The notes: generated from the sequence alone by a model not told the origin. 64,000 nt of DNA from Oryzias latipes (GCF_002234675.1 NC_019879.2:3716619-3780618); one strand, 5' to 3'. Shown: positions 21,720-41,179, counted from the stretch's first letter. Translations and numbers: made by a program.

Positions 21720-22345
21720 TCACTTAACAGACCCACTTTGATGAAATCGTATTTTTGGTGTTACCTTGTTCTCATGGTGGAAGACACGTATAAAGAAAGT
21801 TGAATTCAAAATGGCATATTTGACTGTTTCTTTATTCAACTTGTTGTGAATCAGGAACAGACGGAAAATGCAGTTCAAACAATGGCGTATTTGTTGCATC
21901 GAAAACGTGCTGGGCGGAGCACAAGCTCCCTGCTCCGCTCCATTCTGATGCATCCACTCGCAGACGAATAGATCCGTGAACGTCTTTGTTTTCCTCGTCC
22001 GAGCTGGCATCTGGCTCATAACTGAACAACTGGATAGCTCTGATATTGCTCTCCATTTTTGTCACTCTTCCAATGTTAGGTTGGGGTTGTGAGGGGCTGT
22101 AAGCTAGTGGGAGAGTGTGTAAACAGATGGATGATGAGATTAACACAGGCTTACTCCCCACCAATGGTCCCGCCCACAAACTCGAGGTAAATTTCGCATT
22201 GCTGTTCTGCAGAAACGGTCCTAGAAAACGACACCGGTTTTTGGCTAACAAAACAATAATAATCATACTTAAAAGATCACTGGGGACACTTCGGTTTGAG
22301 ATAGATCGGTTTGAATAAAGTACCATCACTCCCTTGTAGAAGGCT
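21720..22345 (-). repeat. Dispersed repeat family F, longest copy
   Basis: Shares long blocks with 35225-35540 and 42770-43200 (same orientation) and with 38960-39530 and 61370-61790 (opposite). Common text includes TGATGCATCCACTCGCAGAC, GCTCCCTGCTCCGCTCCATT and GGTTGGGGTTGTGAGGGGCT. On the minus strand, this copy and 35225-35540 read in the same frame over about 55 codons (AIQLFSYEPDASSDEE..., RLRVDASEWSGAGSL), so the source was probably coding. The frame is broken in the others. Confidence 0.7.
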
Positions 22346-22746
22346 AACTTTACTTGCTTTATATGCAAAGGTTTGACATTAATTTTTCCCAATATTTTTC
22401 TTTCTTTTAGCATAACATTGGTTTTAATGTAGCCTACATGTTTCCTATTGAGGTACAGAAAAGAAAACATTTATGTTAAAATAATCAGCGAGGAAGTTGG
22501 TTCTATTAAAAATTATATTTGCAGAACCCCCCCCATCAAACACAGTAAAACTTTGACTGTTTTGCTGACCCGTACAGCTAATTCATACTGGAAGACAGGA
22601 GACAGATTTTAAATCTTAATAGGTTCTTGTTTTCAGTAAGATTAGGGCCTTTGTAACTTTCTTTTCTATCATTAGATTGCTTTCGGATCACACATTGTAT
22701 TTGACATTTGTATAAATAAACATTATCCTTTTTCCTAAAAAAAGGA

Positions 22747-23010
22747 TGGGGCGGCCGTGGTGCAGTGGTAGGGCGGTCAACCCATGATCCTAAACTTGCA
22801 GGTTCAATTCCCACCTTGCACACCCATGAGTCAAAGTGCCCTTGGGCAAGACACTGAACCCCACCTTGGTAGGTGGTAGGCGGGCGCCTGTGTTTGGCAG
22901 CAGAGCCTGTGTGAATGTGTGTGTGACTGGGTGAATGGGTCGCTGGCTGTAAAAGCGCTTTGTCCTTGTAGGTAGAAAAGCGCTATACAAGTATACGCCA
23001 TTTACCATTT
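22747..23010 (+). repeat. tRNA-derived SINE with B box and GCGCTATACAAGT tail
   Basis: Head GGGGCGGCCGTGGTGCAGTG with GTGGTAGGGCGG (A-box-like) and GGTTCAATTCCC (B box); body CCCTTGGGCAAGACACTGAA; tail AAAAGCGCTATACAAGTATA then CCATTTACCATTT. A typical teleost SINE, in sense orientation 350 nt before the piga start codon. Confidence 0.8.
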
Positions 23011-23357
23011 TTCATAAATAAATTGAATTAATTTCTGCTCAACTTCTGTTGATATTGCATAAACATTTTGAAAATCAAATATGTGGAGAGTTAGAGGTGC
23101 TTAAGCAAAAAGTGTTGCATTCATATTTGGTATAGTTTATTTATTTTTAGATATTAAAAAATAATAACCTGCTAAAACATTCGAATTTGCACACATAACT
23201 GACTCTAACTTAGTCGTTTTTTTTTTTTATCCCTTTCTGGTTTACACATTGAAAATCTATAGAGAAAAAAGTAGATTTGTTGGGGTCTGGGGTGAGCTTT
23301 TTTAAACAACTATTTGATTATTTTTCTGATGTTTTAGCACCAATCCAGGATTAGACC

Positions 23358-30348
<6,991 letters not shown>

Positions 30349-30647
30349 TCTCCGCGATCACTCGCTCACCTTTAGCTCCTGCTGCTTTGGGTCGTAAAGC
30401 TGCCAACAGACATTTGAAACCGCACTACAGTGACTGTGCTTCTGACGCCTCCTCAGCTTCTGTTACAGAGCACAGCTCATGTCTGAATGTTTCGATGACG
30501 CACACTCCTTCACTATTTTTAAGCACTTTCCACATTTGTTGCAGTTTAAATGGAAATGAATGGTTGGAAACAGAACTACTGTATTATTACCATGTTTTTA
30601 GTTTTAGCCAATTAAATTCACTGTATTTATAAAGCTCTAAATGACAG

Positions 30648-30653
30648 AATAAA
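30648..30653 (+). terminator. piga: Polyadenylation signal of piga
   Basis: AATAAA 300 nt after the stop codon, followed by T-rich sequence. Confidence 0.6.
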
Positions 30654-32069
30654 TGGATTTGTATTATCTTTATTTTTCACTGTTTTTGTACGATGGGATC
30701 CGGGACGTCTATCATAAAAATAAATCTTTAAACTGTTTTTTTTTAAATGTTTTTCTTGTCTGGCTTCTCACAGAAAACAGGATTCGAAGGAGGTATGATG
30801 GCCTTTAATGAGAAGTTGGAGACAAAACAGGCAGGGGGCGCATATAGATCAGGGGTCAGAAAATAAAACACTGATTTGTATTTTTGTGATTCTTACTTTT
30901 AGGGTAAATTCTTACCGTACTAACAATGTTTTTTTTTCATGAATAAAACAAAGAGAAACTGGCCTTTTTATGAAATAGTTCATAACTTTTGACAGAGGTT
31001 CGAATGACTTCCTTTCAAAATAAAAGACACCGTGGGTCATCTAGCAGCAGGTCGTGGAACATCAGCAGTGATTTAAAAAAAAAGTTTATTTTTCTATTTG
31101 TGGGGCATCTCTGCCAGAAATGATTCAGTCTAACTACCAGTTACTAAAATTAAAATTCAGAACTAATGAGGTGACCCTTACTGTATTTAAGGCTCACTTA
31201 AAATCCTTGAGTTTGTTCAAAAAGTAGAAAATCTGTTGTATAATCCAGTACCCCTTAACTCTGTTTTTTGGTTTACTGACACCCAATGGTTTTTTGTGGC
31301 ACATGGTGCAAAAAAATGTGTCCAAATGTTTTAGTCTGACTTTGTAAAACAGGAAGCCAAACCACTAAATGGATTGTTGGAGCATTATGGGTACTGTAGT
31401 CAGGATCCTCGTGGACAGATGCCTACAATCCTTCAACTGTTAGTGAATGACTTGAATAAAGTTACTTTACTTATTTTATTTTACTTTACTTACATTTGAC
31501 ATTTAAGTTATTTTGAAAAATTAAATCTTTCTAGTTTCCTTTCACTAAAGAACGGAGAGGGAAATGAACCTTATGTGGCTTTGAAGCCTCAGGTTACAGA
31601 CAGACGATGGTGGTTTTGCTGTTGGTTGACACTCAGTTAAAAAGAAAAACTTCTTTTAAGTTAAATTTATATATAATTGAAAAACACGGAGCGTATCTTC
31701 AAACTTACAGACGTTTACTAAGCCAGTTTGGGATTTTATTTTTTGCCATACATCTTTTTCCTCCATTCATAAATACATTCTTTTTTCATAATTTTTAGAT
31801 TTTTTTTAAGTCAAATCAACTTTCAGCTTTTAGTTGAAGAAATGCGATTAAAAATGTGTTTTTTTTTTTGGTGAAAAACTTTGAATTGCTTGTTGAAAAT
31901 GGGTGTTTCAGCTCCTTTTGTTATGCACATGCAGAGGTTTTTTTGTTTTTACTGAATGAGGGGGTGTGGGGGAAGTCACCAGAGGAGCAGATAAGAGAAG
32001 AATGAAGGCCGGCTTCAGGTTTGTGGAGCCTGGGAGAGTTTGTGAAGGAGTCTGCCTACTTTTAAAACG
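30654..32069. other. piga-asb11 spacer and asb11 5' region
   Basis: AT-rich with no recognisable gene. The last 90 nt (31980-32069: AGCAGATAAGAGAAG...) are presumably asb11 5'UTR/promoter. They contain a GATA-type motif and an upstream ATG at 32002 that is out of frame with the asb11 start. Confidence 0.5.
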
Positions 32070-35000
32070 ATGGCTGCCGTCCGAGCAGTGGGGTCACAGC
32101 CGAATCCCCTCCACATCTATGGAGGTCGGACGTGTAACCTGTTGATGGCTGGTGAGTTTTTACATGGTCCTCGCAAAGTTTTGGTTCAGTTTTGCTGTTC
32201 TGTGGGAGAAATTAGAAGATGCGTATCTGGTTGATTGCTATTAATCCTTCAATCCATTGTTTTGCTGTTTCTTTTCTATTTTTCATTTTATTATTTTGTA
32301 TTTATCCCACAATGGGAAATTTGTTCTTCGCATTTGACCCATCCCCTGGGGGAGCGGTGAGCTGCAGTCGAAGCGCTCGGGAGGCAGTAGCGTTAACAGT
32401 CTTGCCTAAGGGCCCTCACTGGCCATTGATGGGGTAATTGCCCCATTACCATTCCCCTCCGGGAATCAAACTTTGGTTTCCTGCGTGGTAGCATTTCACC
32501 TTTCCAACCAGCCGCTCTTTCTTTAGTACAGTATCTTTCAACATTTTTTGGCACTTAACTCCCACAATTTTTACCTATTTTAACCATTTAACCATTAAAA
32601 TATTAAGCTCTTCCAGCAATGACTTTTCTTCCTTTAAATCCTTAAAAGTTTCTCAAGATATTCCAGGATTCCCATTGAAATAGATAGGGAATCCTTGGTG
32701 CAGAAGCTCGCTGGTTTGATACATTTTTCACAAAAATATCTTTTTTTTTACTGTGCTGTCTTTTTTACTTTATTAATGTTCAACTTTGATCATTTCTTTA
32801 TTTCTTTATTTTTTTGACAACTATTACCCATTAAGTTTCATATTCATTCACCAATATAGCATTCAACGCTGCATTTTATTCTGGAAATGCAGCTCCTTCT
32901 ATTGTTTTTAATTGTTTTTTAACTTTGAAAAATAAGGGTTTGCCTTTCTTGGAATAACCTAAGAGCTTTCTGTCAAAGTGGCAACTTTTTGTGTTTTCTG
33001 CATATTCCGTATTTATATATTTATGTATTTGTATATTAAGTATTTATTTCATTTGACGGTGTTGCTACTGCAACTGAATTTCCCTACGGTGATTAAAAAA
33101 GTTGATCTTAATCTTCTGACTCCTGTTGTAACGCCTTGGTCTCAGACTGGTGGTCAGACAGAAGTCCTCTCCATGAAGCAGCGTCCCAGGGCAGACTCCT
33201 CCTCCTCAGGTCGCTTGTTGCACAGGTGCAGATGTGGCCTTTCTCTCCACCCATCATCACACACAGTTTGCCTGACCAGTACAAGGTCACAGACATTTTG
33301 AGTCACCTTATAATCCCACCTACAGGGCTTCCACGTGGACACGCTGACCATGGATGGGGTGTCTCCCCTCCACGAGGCTTGTCTTGGAGGTCATTATCAC
33401 TGTGCCAAGTTCCTGCTGGAAAGCGATGCAAAGGTGAGAAGGTCTGAACATAAATATTTTCACATTTTAGACGCGTTCACAAATATGCAATTTAACCCTC
33501 TTGCAGAAAAAAAAAGGCACAATGATCATTTACACGGGAACTGAAGAAGTTTGTAAGAATAGTTGTATGTTGAGTTTAGAAGATGCTTTTTTCTCGCGAA
33601 AGCTGGCTTCTTCAGAAATCTGACACGAGGTTTTTGTATTTGGGCTATGTCTGAATTCCTTCACTACTCACTACATAGTGCACAACACAGCTTGTTTACC
33701 ATTTTCTAGTGCTGTCTAAATCTACAATTCCCTAATCCAGTGACCTAGAAATTTCCCGGAAGTCTCTGCGAAAAACCAGTGTACATCGATGCTCACTAGA
33801 TTGGCGAATATAGACCACAATGCATTGCGTTTGGACGATTTCTTTTCAAAGAAAATGTATTTAAATGTATGTTTTAAAATAACATATTAATGTTTTTATC
33901 TTCAGAATTTAGTGAATGCAAAAATGATTGTCACAAAACGCTCATACATCAATTAGATTTTAACTTTGTGAAAACGATGATGTCATATTCACTGTTTAAA
34001 CAAAAGAAAAAAAGAAGTAGAGAGCATGGTGGTGTCCCAGTTGCTTTTAAAATCCAGGGCAATACATAGTTTTTTATATAGTAGTTCGGGGTTAGGGTGG
34101 GAATTCGGACACAAGGTCAACCAGTTTTGTGAGCAGACTTCAGGGAAGTCAAACCCCCCCCTACCCTAATTATGGAAACCTGGTTTGTGCTTAAGAGGCC
34201 ATCTACAGCTGCAGTCTGGTGTCTCAAAGGGGTGTAAACTAACCTAACAATGGCTCTGAAACTGCTGAACCAAGTGATCTCCTCAGCAGGTTGTAGTACC
34301 CTGTGGAGGGGGGGTCAGAATACTTTCCACATTTCTGAAGCTGTTTTAAAGTTCCTTAGACAAAAGAAGTGCTTGGAGGACCATCTTTGTGGCTCTGGAC
34401 ACACCAACGGTCTATTCACTTGTAAGCGGCCCTCATGTGTCTTCATTAGCTGACTTGTTTTGGTCAAGTTTATGCAGATGATGTTTATTGGGCACCAACT
34501 CCACTGATAATAATGCCCTTCCATTTTTTCTGCTTACTCGTCACCACAAAGAAAAGTGAGTAATTTGGTCACGTATGAAACACGACTGAGAGGGACCGAA
34601 CGGCCAAGGAGGAAATCAGAAAATTCATCAAATTTAAAAGAAAGTTGTTTGTTTTTCTTTACAAAAAAAACCTCAGAGTATTTACAAACTAAGATTTTCA
34701 AGAGACCTGTCAACAGAAAACAGAATTAACTCAGGTAACAAACTTAACTTAACCAAACAATTACGTAAACTGACCTAACCAGAAGACAAACCAGGGGAAC
34801 ATACTGTACAGCGATCAGACCATATGAGGGCATGGGGGAAGCCAACAACGTCTGACAAAGACTACAGAGAAGGCTAAACACCAAAATTGGTCATTCGGTG
34901 GAAAAAGAAAGGCAAAAAAGTAAAAATACAAGATTAACAAATTAATAACCGAAGCAAACTTAATTTAAATAGGTCCATTGTTTCTCCCCTTGGAGACGTG

Positions 35001-37720
35001 TATGGATGCCCAATTGCTGGACTATTTCAAGACCCACTCCACTAAAAAAATGCGTTTGAACTGTTTTAATACATGCTCTATTTTCTGTTGATGGAAGGCA
35101 TATATGAAAGAAAGTACTGTAAATTAATTTTGCATTTCTGAGCAACTGACAAAAATGCTGTTTGCAAAAATTCAATTCAAATCATACATGATTATATATC
35201 CAGTAGCTTGAGTGGCTTGAAAATTTTACGTCACACAGAAGAATTGAAAAAACAAAAACTGTACAGTTCTATAAGATCGTATTTGTGACGTAGAAAATAC
35301 GCTGGGGGAGCCACAAGCTCCCTGCTCCGCTCCATTCTGATGCATCCACTCGCAGACAAATAGATCCATGAGCGTCTCTGCTTCCGTCGCCTGAGCTGGA
35401 ATCTGGATCTAAACTGTGCGGCTGGATAGCTCCAATAACGCTTGCCAATTTTGTTGCACCGATTGGGGTTGTGAGGGGGGCTGTGAGCCATAGCGGGAAA
35501 AGCACATAAACAGAGAGATGATGGGAAATGAGGTAGGGCTCACTCCGCTTCGACAGGAAAGGCAGATTTTCAAAGAGCAAATCTGACTGTTGTGACGGCG
35601 GCACGTTAACGTTGGTAGTGGGGTCATCTGGACCCCACAAGGCAGCGCAAGGGTTAACGTTTTGCCTTTTTTGTGTGTGTTTTGCCCATCCACTGTTTGG
35701 CATCTAAAAAAAAGTGCTTTCTGTTGTGTCAGGCAGATGCAGCCTCAGCAGATGGCGCCACACCGCTCTTCAACTCCTGCAGGAGCGGCAGTGCTGCTTG
35801 TGTTGGGCTCCTCTTACAGCACGGTGCATCCGTCCACAGCACACACCAGCTGGCTTCACCCATGCATGAGGCCGCAAAAAAAGGTGCCCAAAAGCAAGCG
35901 TTTGAAAGCGTGCTTCCCAGCTTCGGCTCTGATCCAATGCTCTGTTCCCACCAGATCACAGAGAGTGTCTGGAGCTGCTGCTGGCCTGCGGAGCTCAGCT
36001 GGACACGGAGCTGCCGGAAGTGGGCTCCCCACTTTATTCTGCCTGTGGAGCAGGAGCGGCTTCCTGTGTGGAGATGCTGCTGCTTGCAGGTGAAGGAATA
36101 CCCAACTTTAGTTTACTAAAGCTGTTTAGAAAGTTTAGAATTCCTCTAGTTATAGAGATATGTAATAAGTAGCGAACAGAATCAAGTTTTAAATAGAAAT
36201 TTGAAATATTGATCCAAAATAATGGTTTCCAAAAGTAAGTTCTCTATATTTTACATGAATGAATTCCTTTTTTAGTCACATGAATCTTTCAAGCCTGATT
36301 CACTTCTTTAAAATAGGGACAGAATAAAAAAAATATTAAACCGATGTATCGTTTTGTTGTTAACCAAAAGAGTAAAAGAGTAATTACATCGTCTCCATTG
36401 GATTTCAAAGCTGTGATAAACTTTTACTTTACAAATAACTGCTCAGAAGAGGAACAGTAACCCCGGAGAACTCGAGAACTATTTTATTCTGGGCTTTTAA
36501 AGCTTATTGGTCCTTTTTGTTTGTTTATTTTCAGCAGCCCAAAAATGCAAATAAAATCAATTAAATAAAGAAATTGCAAAAGGTTTACATAAAAGTAATA
36601 ATAATAATAATCATTAATATTATTAGTAATACTTACAAGTTAGCTAGGTTAAATTAAGAAAAAACCAACAGTATAGTTTTATCTCACCCCCAGAAAAAAA
36701 CAAATCAAGGTTTGAAAAATAAAAATAAGATTTAAGGTATATAACTAATCAATATCGCGTCTTATGTGTTTTTATTCAAAGCAAGCCCTGACAGAACTGG
36801 AATAATATATCTGCAACTTTTGTTCTGAGTTTTATCAGGGAACATCCTAACATTTTATCGCTTTTTAAGATTATATCACATCTCAAAAGAGCTTTGGGAG
36901 GAGAAGTGTCTTAAGGAGACATTAGGGGGAGAAAATGGTCACACTTTATTTTGAAGTGCAGCACCGGCACATTGGAAGTCAGGGTTTGATTCCCAGGGGG
37001 CGCAATGAGCTTCATCCACTGTGGGTCTTTGGGCAAGACCCTTCATGCTGACTATGTAGCCACAAGCAGACCAAGTCTGGGTCTCCCTGTGCCGGTCCCC
37101 AGCCCGGATAAAATACAGGGTTGAGCCAGGAATGGCGTCAAATCAGTGACAGCTGATTCGCTGTGGTGACCCCTAAAGGGATATGCCAAAAGATGAACAA
37201 CTATAACAACATACTTTATATTATCAGTTTTTATTTCTAATTGGTCTGATATTTTAGATTTTATATATTTACACCAAAACATGAGGTTATATGGCCCACT
37301 GAAGAAACCTCCTGCTCCGATAAATGTAGGTGCAGATGTTGGCGTTGGATGCGGGCGGGACAGTCCTCTCCATGCCGCCGTTCAGAGAGGGGATCTGGGT
37401 GTGGTGGAGCTTTTGCTGGACTTTGGGGCAAACGCCTTTTACGGAAATTCAGAAGGAAGGACTCCTCTGGATCTGTCTGCACCAAACAGCTCGGTTAGAT
37501 TTGCTCTGCAGAGAAGAGGTGTGTGGAAAACGTTTCATCCGTCAATCTGTCTTTTACAAACTGGAGCCGAGCAGCACCCTCTCCTCTCTGCTCAGGTCCG
37601 TACTCTCTGTCTCAGCTGTGCCGCTTCTGCATCCGCAAACGTCTTGGACGGAGTCGTCTGCACCGAGCCCCCAGCCTTTCCCTGCCTCCCAGGATGCAAG
37701 ACTTCCTCCTCTACAACTGA
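32070..37720 (+). CDS. asb11: Ankyrin repeat and SOCS box protein 11 (ASB11), 289 aa
   Basis: Substrate receptor of a Cullin5-Elongin B/C ubiquitin ligase. Exons 32070-32151, 33146-33225, 33326-33433, 35733-35883, 35955-36089, 37330-37518 and 37596-37720, all in phase. Ankyrin repeats run from about residue 30 to 245 (RSPLHEAASQG, SPLHEACLGGH, TPLFNSCRSGS, SPMHEAAKK, SPLYSACGAG, SPLHAAVQRG, TPLDLSAP). The SOCS box fills the last 40 residues: LSQLCRFCIRKRLG (Elongin-binding) and RMQDFLLYN. The match is closer to ASB11 than ASB9 (DRSPLHEAA.QGRLL; SOCS box), though both neighbour PIGA in human. The N-terminus is short compared with human ASB11 (323 aa) and lacks its hydrophobic leader, so another first exon may exist. 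Last intron only 77 bp. Confidence 0.9.
32290..32520 (+). repeat. Dispersed repeat fragment in asb11 intron 1
   Basis: CCCACAATGGGAAATTTGTT...TTTGACCCATCCCCTGGGGG...GCAGTCGAAGCGCTCGGGAG...CTCCGGGAATCAAAC, a pattern I associate with repeats in fish genomes. No complete ends seen. Confidence 0.45.
32555..32730 (+). repeat. Repeat with GAAGCTCGCTGGTTTGATAC end, copy 1
   Basis: TCCTTTAAATCCTTAAAAG...CAGGATTCCCATTGAAATAG...GGGAATCCTTGGTGCAGAAG CTCGCTGGTTTGATAC is the reverse complement of 62555-62690. The end of the block resembles a tRNA B box (GGTTCGATACC in copy 2). Confidence 0.6.
33648..34111 (+). mobile_element. TGTCYGAATTCC-ended MITE, complete copy in asb11 intron 3
   Basis: TGTCTGAATTCC at the left and GGAATTCGGACA at the right are inverted termini. 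The interior has CACTACATAGTGCACAAC, AAAACCAGTGTACATCGATG and GACCACAATGCATTGCG, shared with 2450-2694 and with the disrupted copy 45656-52611. Non-coding, 464 bp. Confidence 0.75.
35225..35540 (-). repeat. Dispersed repeat family F, copy in asb11 intron 3
   Basis: Shares CACAAGCTCCCTGCTCCGCT, GATGCATCCACTCGCAGAC and GGGTTGTGAGGGG with 21720-22345. The minus-strand frame reads AIQPHSLDPDSSSGDGS ... CLRVDASEWSGAGSL, in register with that copy. Confidence 0.65.
36090..36959. other. asb11 intron 5, AT-rich, nothing recognised
   Basis: Very AT-rich with an (ATA)n/(AAT)n patch near 36595-36625. No exon-like sequence. Confidence 0.5.
36960..37195 (+). repeat. SINE-like repeat in asb11 intron 5
   Basis: GGTTTGATTCCCAGGGGGCG, then GGGCAAGACCCTTCATGC, CCGGATAAAATACAGGGTTG and GCTGTGGTGACCCC, a fish SINE-like pattern. 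Same family as 19500-19745. Confidence 0.7.
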
Positions 37721-37988
37721 TGCACCACCTTTTGTACTTGCTGCAGACCCAGAAATGTGAAAATCAATCCATCTAGACGTGGAAAACGGGGTTATCATAA
37801 TACAAGATCAGTCCAACGTGCATTTACATTTTATTTTATTTTTGCAGCCGACTATTTTTAGGAACGTTTCCAAAAGCCTCTTTTTTCCCACAGGTTTGTG
37901 TACCTGTATAAACGCTTTTGTTGCTCCACTGGGAGCAAAGGGAGTGTCGCTAAAATCAGAGTCTCTTTAAAATGAGGGCAACAAAAAC

Positions 37989-37994
37989 AATAAA
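37989..37994 (+). terminator. asb11: Polyadenylation signal of asb11
   Basis: AATAAA 269 nt after the stop codon; first good candidate downstream. Confidence 0.5.
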
Positions 37995-38959
37995 AAACAG
38001 TATTGGCTGCAGAGATGCAGATGTGCGGTTATCAAGCTTCTGCAGCCACCACAGCTGCAAGCAGAAGAACATCAATTATCACCGTCTGTCTTTCTTTACA
38101 GATAATAGTTTTGAAATCCTCTTTTAAATCCACTTTACATAACAGCAGTTATAAATAGTATATGGCACAGAGTCATAACCTTTGTTGTTTCCAACCGTTT
38201 TAAGTTTATTCAGAATAAAAGTAATTTTATTCCAAAAAATTCAATTTTCCTAAACCCTTAATAATCTTTGGACTCACCGTTGAGTTTGCCGGTCATGTTG
38301 GTTGTTGAAAATGATGCAGGAAAGACCCCGACCCCCCCATTAGTAGACTTTTCATTCAAACTTAGACGTGAAGGTTTCAAAAAGTTTTGAGCTTTGACAT
38401 TTTTGGTTTAAAAAAAAACAAACACACGAGTTCTGACACAAAATTGTTATCCACCTGGAATAAATCCTGGGAACATTGTGTGTAGTTTAGTGGAGTTTCT
38501 GCCTGGGCTTGTGTTTCTTCTTCACAGTTTTTTTAAGTTTGTCCTTTTTTTGGATTTGTACATTTGTATTTGTTCTCAGTTGACCTTGAAAACTGTTTGT
38601 TTTGTACATTTCTTTTAAAGACTAAATTAAGTACCGGTACTTGGAAGTGACGTTTTTGCAGTTTTGGGTTGTTGGTGGAAATATTGTGAACTATAAACCA
38701 AAAAAATATCTGTAAAAATAGAAGAAGAAGCTGGGATTCTTTTAAATCAAGCCTTGCTACAAAAACCTTTTTAAGGATAAATGATTGGAGCAAAGGGTAA
38801 AGTTCAATCTTAACAATATCCACATGAAAAAATTACTCAAAATAAATATTTTTCAAATTTTCTAGGTTTTTTACTTGTAAACTTTGAGCTGTTGCCTCGT
38901 TTACACAAACTTTTCTTTAGTCTCAAACAAAAACCTGAAATGAAACTATTATAAGATGT
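37995..38959. other. Intergenic, nothing recognised
   Basis: AT-rich sequence between asb11 and a family F repeat. No coding signal. Confidence 0.5.
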
Positions 38960-39530
38960 CGTAAGGCGTTTTGTTCTCACAACAGGACAGTCAGAGACAT
39001 TTAAAGCCCATCTCCGTTTATCTTTTGATCTATTTTCAAAGGCCTCTCAGTGGTCGTTTAATAATGATGACGTCGTTTTTAGCTTGCGGTAAATCTTAAA
39101 AACCTGTGTCGTTTTCTAGGATATAGTTTCTGCACAGTGGCAGTAGTTAAAAACTGCCTCAGTATCGTGTGGGGACTGTTGGCACAGAGCAACCCCGCCC
39201 CCCTTCCACTCTCTGTTACTGAGATCTCTCTGTTTACACGCTCTTAAAACAGTCCCTTACTCCCCCCCCAACCTCACATGAGCGAGGCAACGAAAATGCC
39301 ATGTAGTATTATTCCTATCCAGCTGTTCAGTTCCAAACCAGAGATGCCAGCTCAGACGAGGAAAACAGAGACGTACGCGGATCTGGCCTAATGAATAAGC
39401 TCTTTTTTAAATGGTATTCATTCGTCTGCTCCTGATTCACGACGATTTGATTAAAGAAATACTCAGAAAGGCCATTTTAAGCTTCATTTTCTTTATGAGC
39501 AAAACACCAAAATCACGGTTTTTATTGCAG
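38960..39530 (+). repeat. Dispersed repeat family F, inverted copy
   Basis: TGATCTATTTTCAAAGGCCT...GTCGTTTTCTAGGATATAG...CAACCCCGCCCC...GAGATGCCAGCTCAGACGAG...AAAGAAATACTCAGAAAGGC is the reverse complement of family F. In the frame used by 21720-22345 it shows IQLFSSKPE, then a one-base shift into DASSDEENRD. Confidence 0.6.
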
Positions 39531-41179
39531 AGGGTCTCTAAGGATTTACATGTGTTCACCTTCCATGTGTTCCATGGAGGGTGAACCTGTAGCTATGAGT
39601 CCAATTTAAGTGTGGGGGTGCATGTAAGACCACCAACAACACAACGGAGCCAGCCGAGGAGACGACAAAACTCCTGCAGAGAAAGTGGCGAGCGGTGGGC
39701 TTGAGCTGTGCGTGGTGGCTGGTGCTGTTCGGGGGGGAATTAATTTTCCAAATGCCACCCTGAAAGGTCACTTCTGCTGAGTCCCGAAACACGTTGCTGG
39801 ACTCGATAAAAACTGACGGGTCTTTAGTCGGGCTGCAAAGGAAAAGCTCAGCCTTCAGAGGAACGTCTGGAAGAGATACACGCCGATTTTATCCGTTTAA
39901 TTGTGCGTTTCGTCGATGCATGTTAATTAATTTATTTTAGCGTCTATTAATTTCGCGCCTCCTGTTTTGGCTCCACTGACATGTGTTACTCTGTGGGAAA
40001 AAGGTCAGAGCTTCAGAGAAAGGGCCTGAATGAAGATTTTCCTCAGTGACAAATCCATTCCAACATTGCATGTTACATGTTTTGTCCTGCGATAATACAG
40101 TGGCATTAACCTATAATTAAATGTGCGTTTCCTAAATGGTGATTTATCACAGAAGCAGTTCAAGTATCTTGGGGTTTTACTTTGAAGTACTTGTCAAATT
40201 TAAGATTTATTACAAGATTGATCTTTTTTTTTTATGTAGACAAGATAGCCTGCTCTTATCTACAAATCCTTAAAAGCAGGGGCGGAGCTACAGTGGTGCA
40301 AAGGGGGGCAGCTACCCTCCAGCAAAAAGCTTTGCCCCCCAATTTTGAGTCAAAATTAGCAAAATTATTGACAAATATTAAGAAATCACCATAACAAGCT
40401 TCAGAAAATCGTCGTCTTTCTTTTTAAAAGGAGGTCATTATTTCAACGCTTTGATGTACATTTCTATTGGGCTTGAACGAGGCTGACAGTCTCAGGCTGG
40501 GAAATGCATACATTAGAACACATAAGACTTACATTTTAGATTTAGTACAAACTTCCAGAAGTGTGAGCTGTGTTTGGATTTCCTTTGTTTGTTTGCAGTG
40601 AAAGAAAACAGAGTCATTTGATGTTTAGAGGTAGCAGTGGATGCAGTTTATCTTTGACTCACACAAATGTTTATTTGTTTTCCCAAGCAGGTGTTATGAT
40701 GCTTTGTCTCCTGGTACCCTTACCCTTTTTGGGCCTTCTGTGATCCCGTCTTATGCTTCACTGAAGTCAGTCTCCTCACCTGGTCACTCAAGTACACGTG
40801 GCTCACCTCCTCATTGCTAGTTCCTCGCAGTTTTCATGAATTGCGTGCTGAGTTTGGCTGCCTTTGGGTTTGTCCATGGAAAATCCTCACAGCAGGAACA
40901 TGCTGAAAAAAACAGAGATGTCTTTGTGCCAAACCACATTTGCAAAGAGGTTTGTGTGAAAGAAAGTCTTCAAATACTGATCGACATTTACTGCATGTCA
41001 AATAAGGGTGAGGGGATTCTTTTACAGACATAAAATCACATGGAAATCCTTTCACCCAGCGGTCACCATGTTCTTTGTTATCCCAATTTTTTGTTGTGAT
41101 AATTTGTAATCTGTGAGATATTCAAGTTATAAACTGGCCATTCAGATGGGTGGTCTCACACTGAATGTTCGAAATGATT
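39531..41179. other. Intergenic, no gene recognised
   Basis: Mixed unique and probably repetitive sequence, including a GCAGGGGCGGAGCTACAGTG block at about 40275. No ORF with family likeness. Confidence 0.5.

Noticed and set aside
39556-39792. 78-codon minus-strand frame with a hydrophobic stretch (VVSSAGSVVLLVVLH)
   Set aside because: No start context, no neighbours in frame, and no known family; considered chance.
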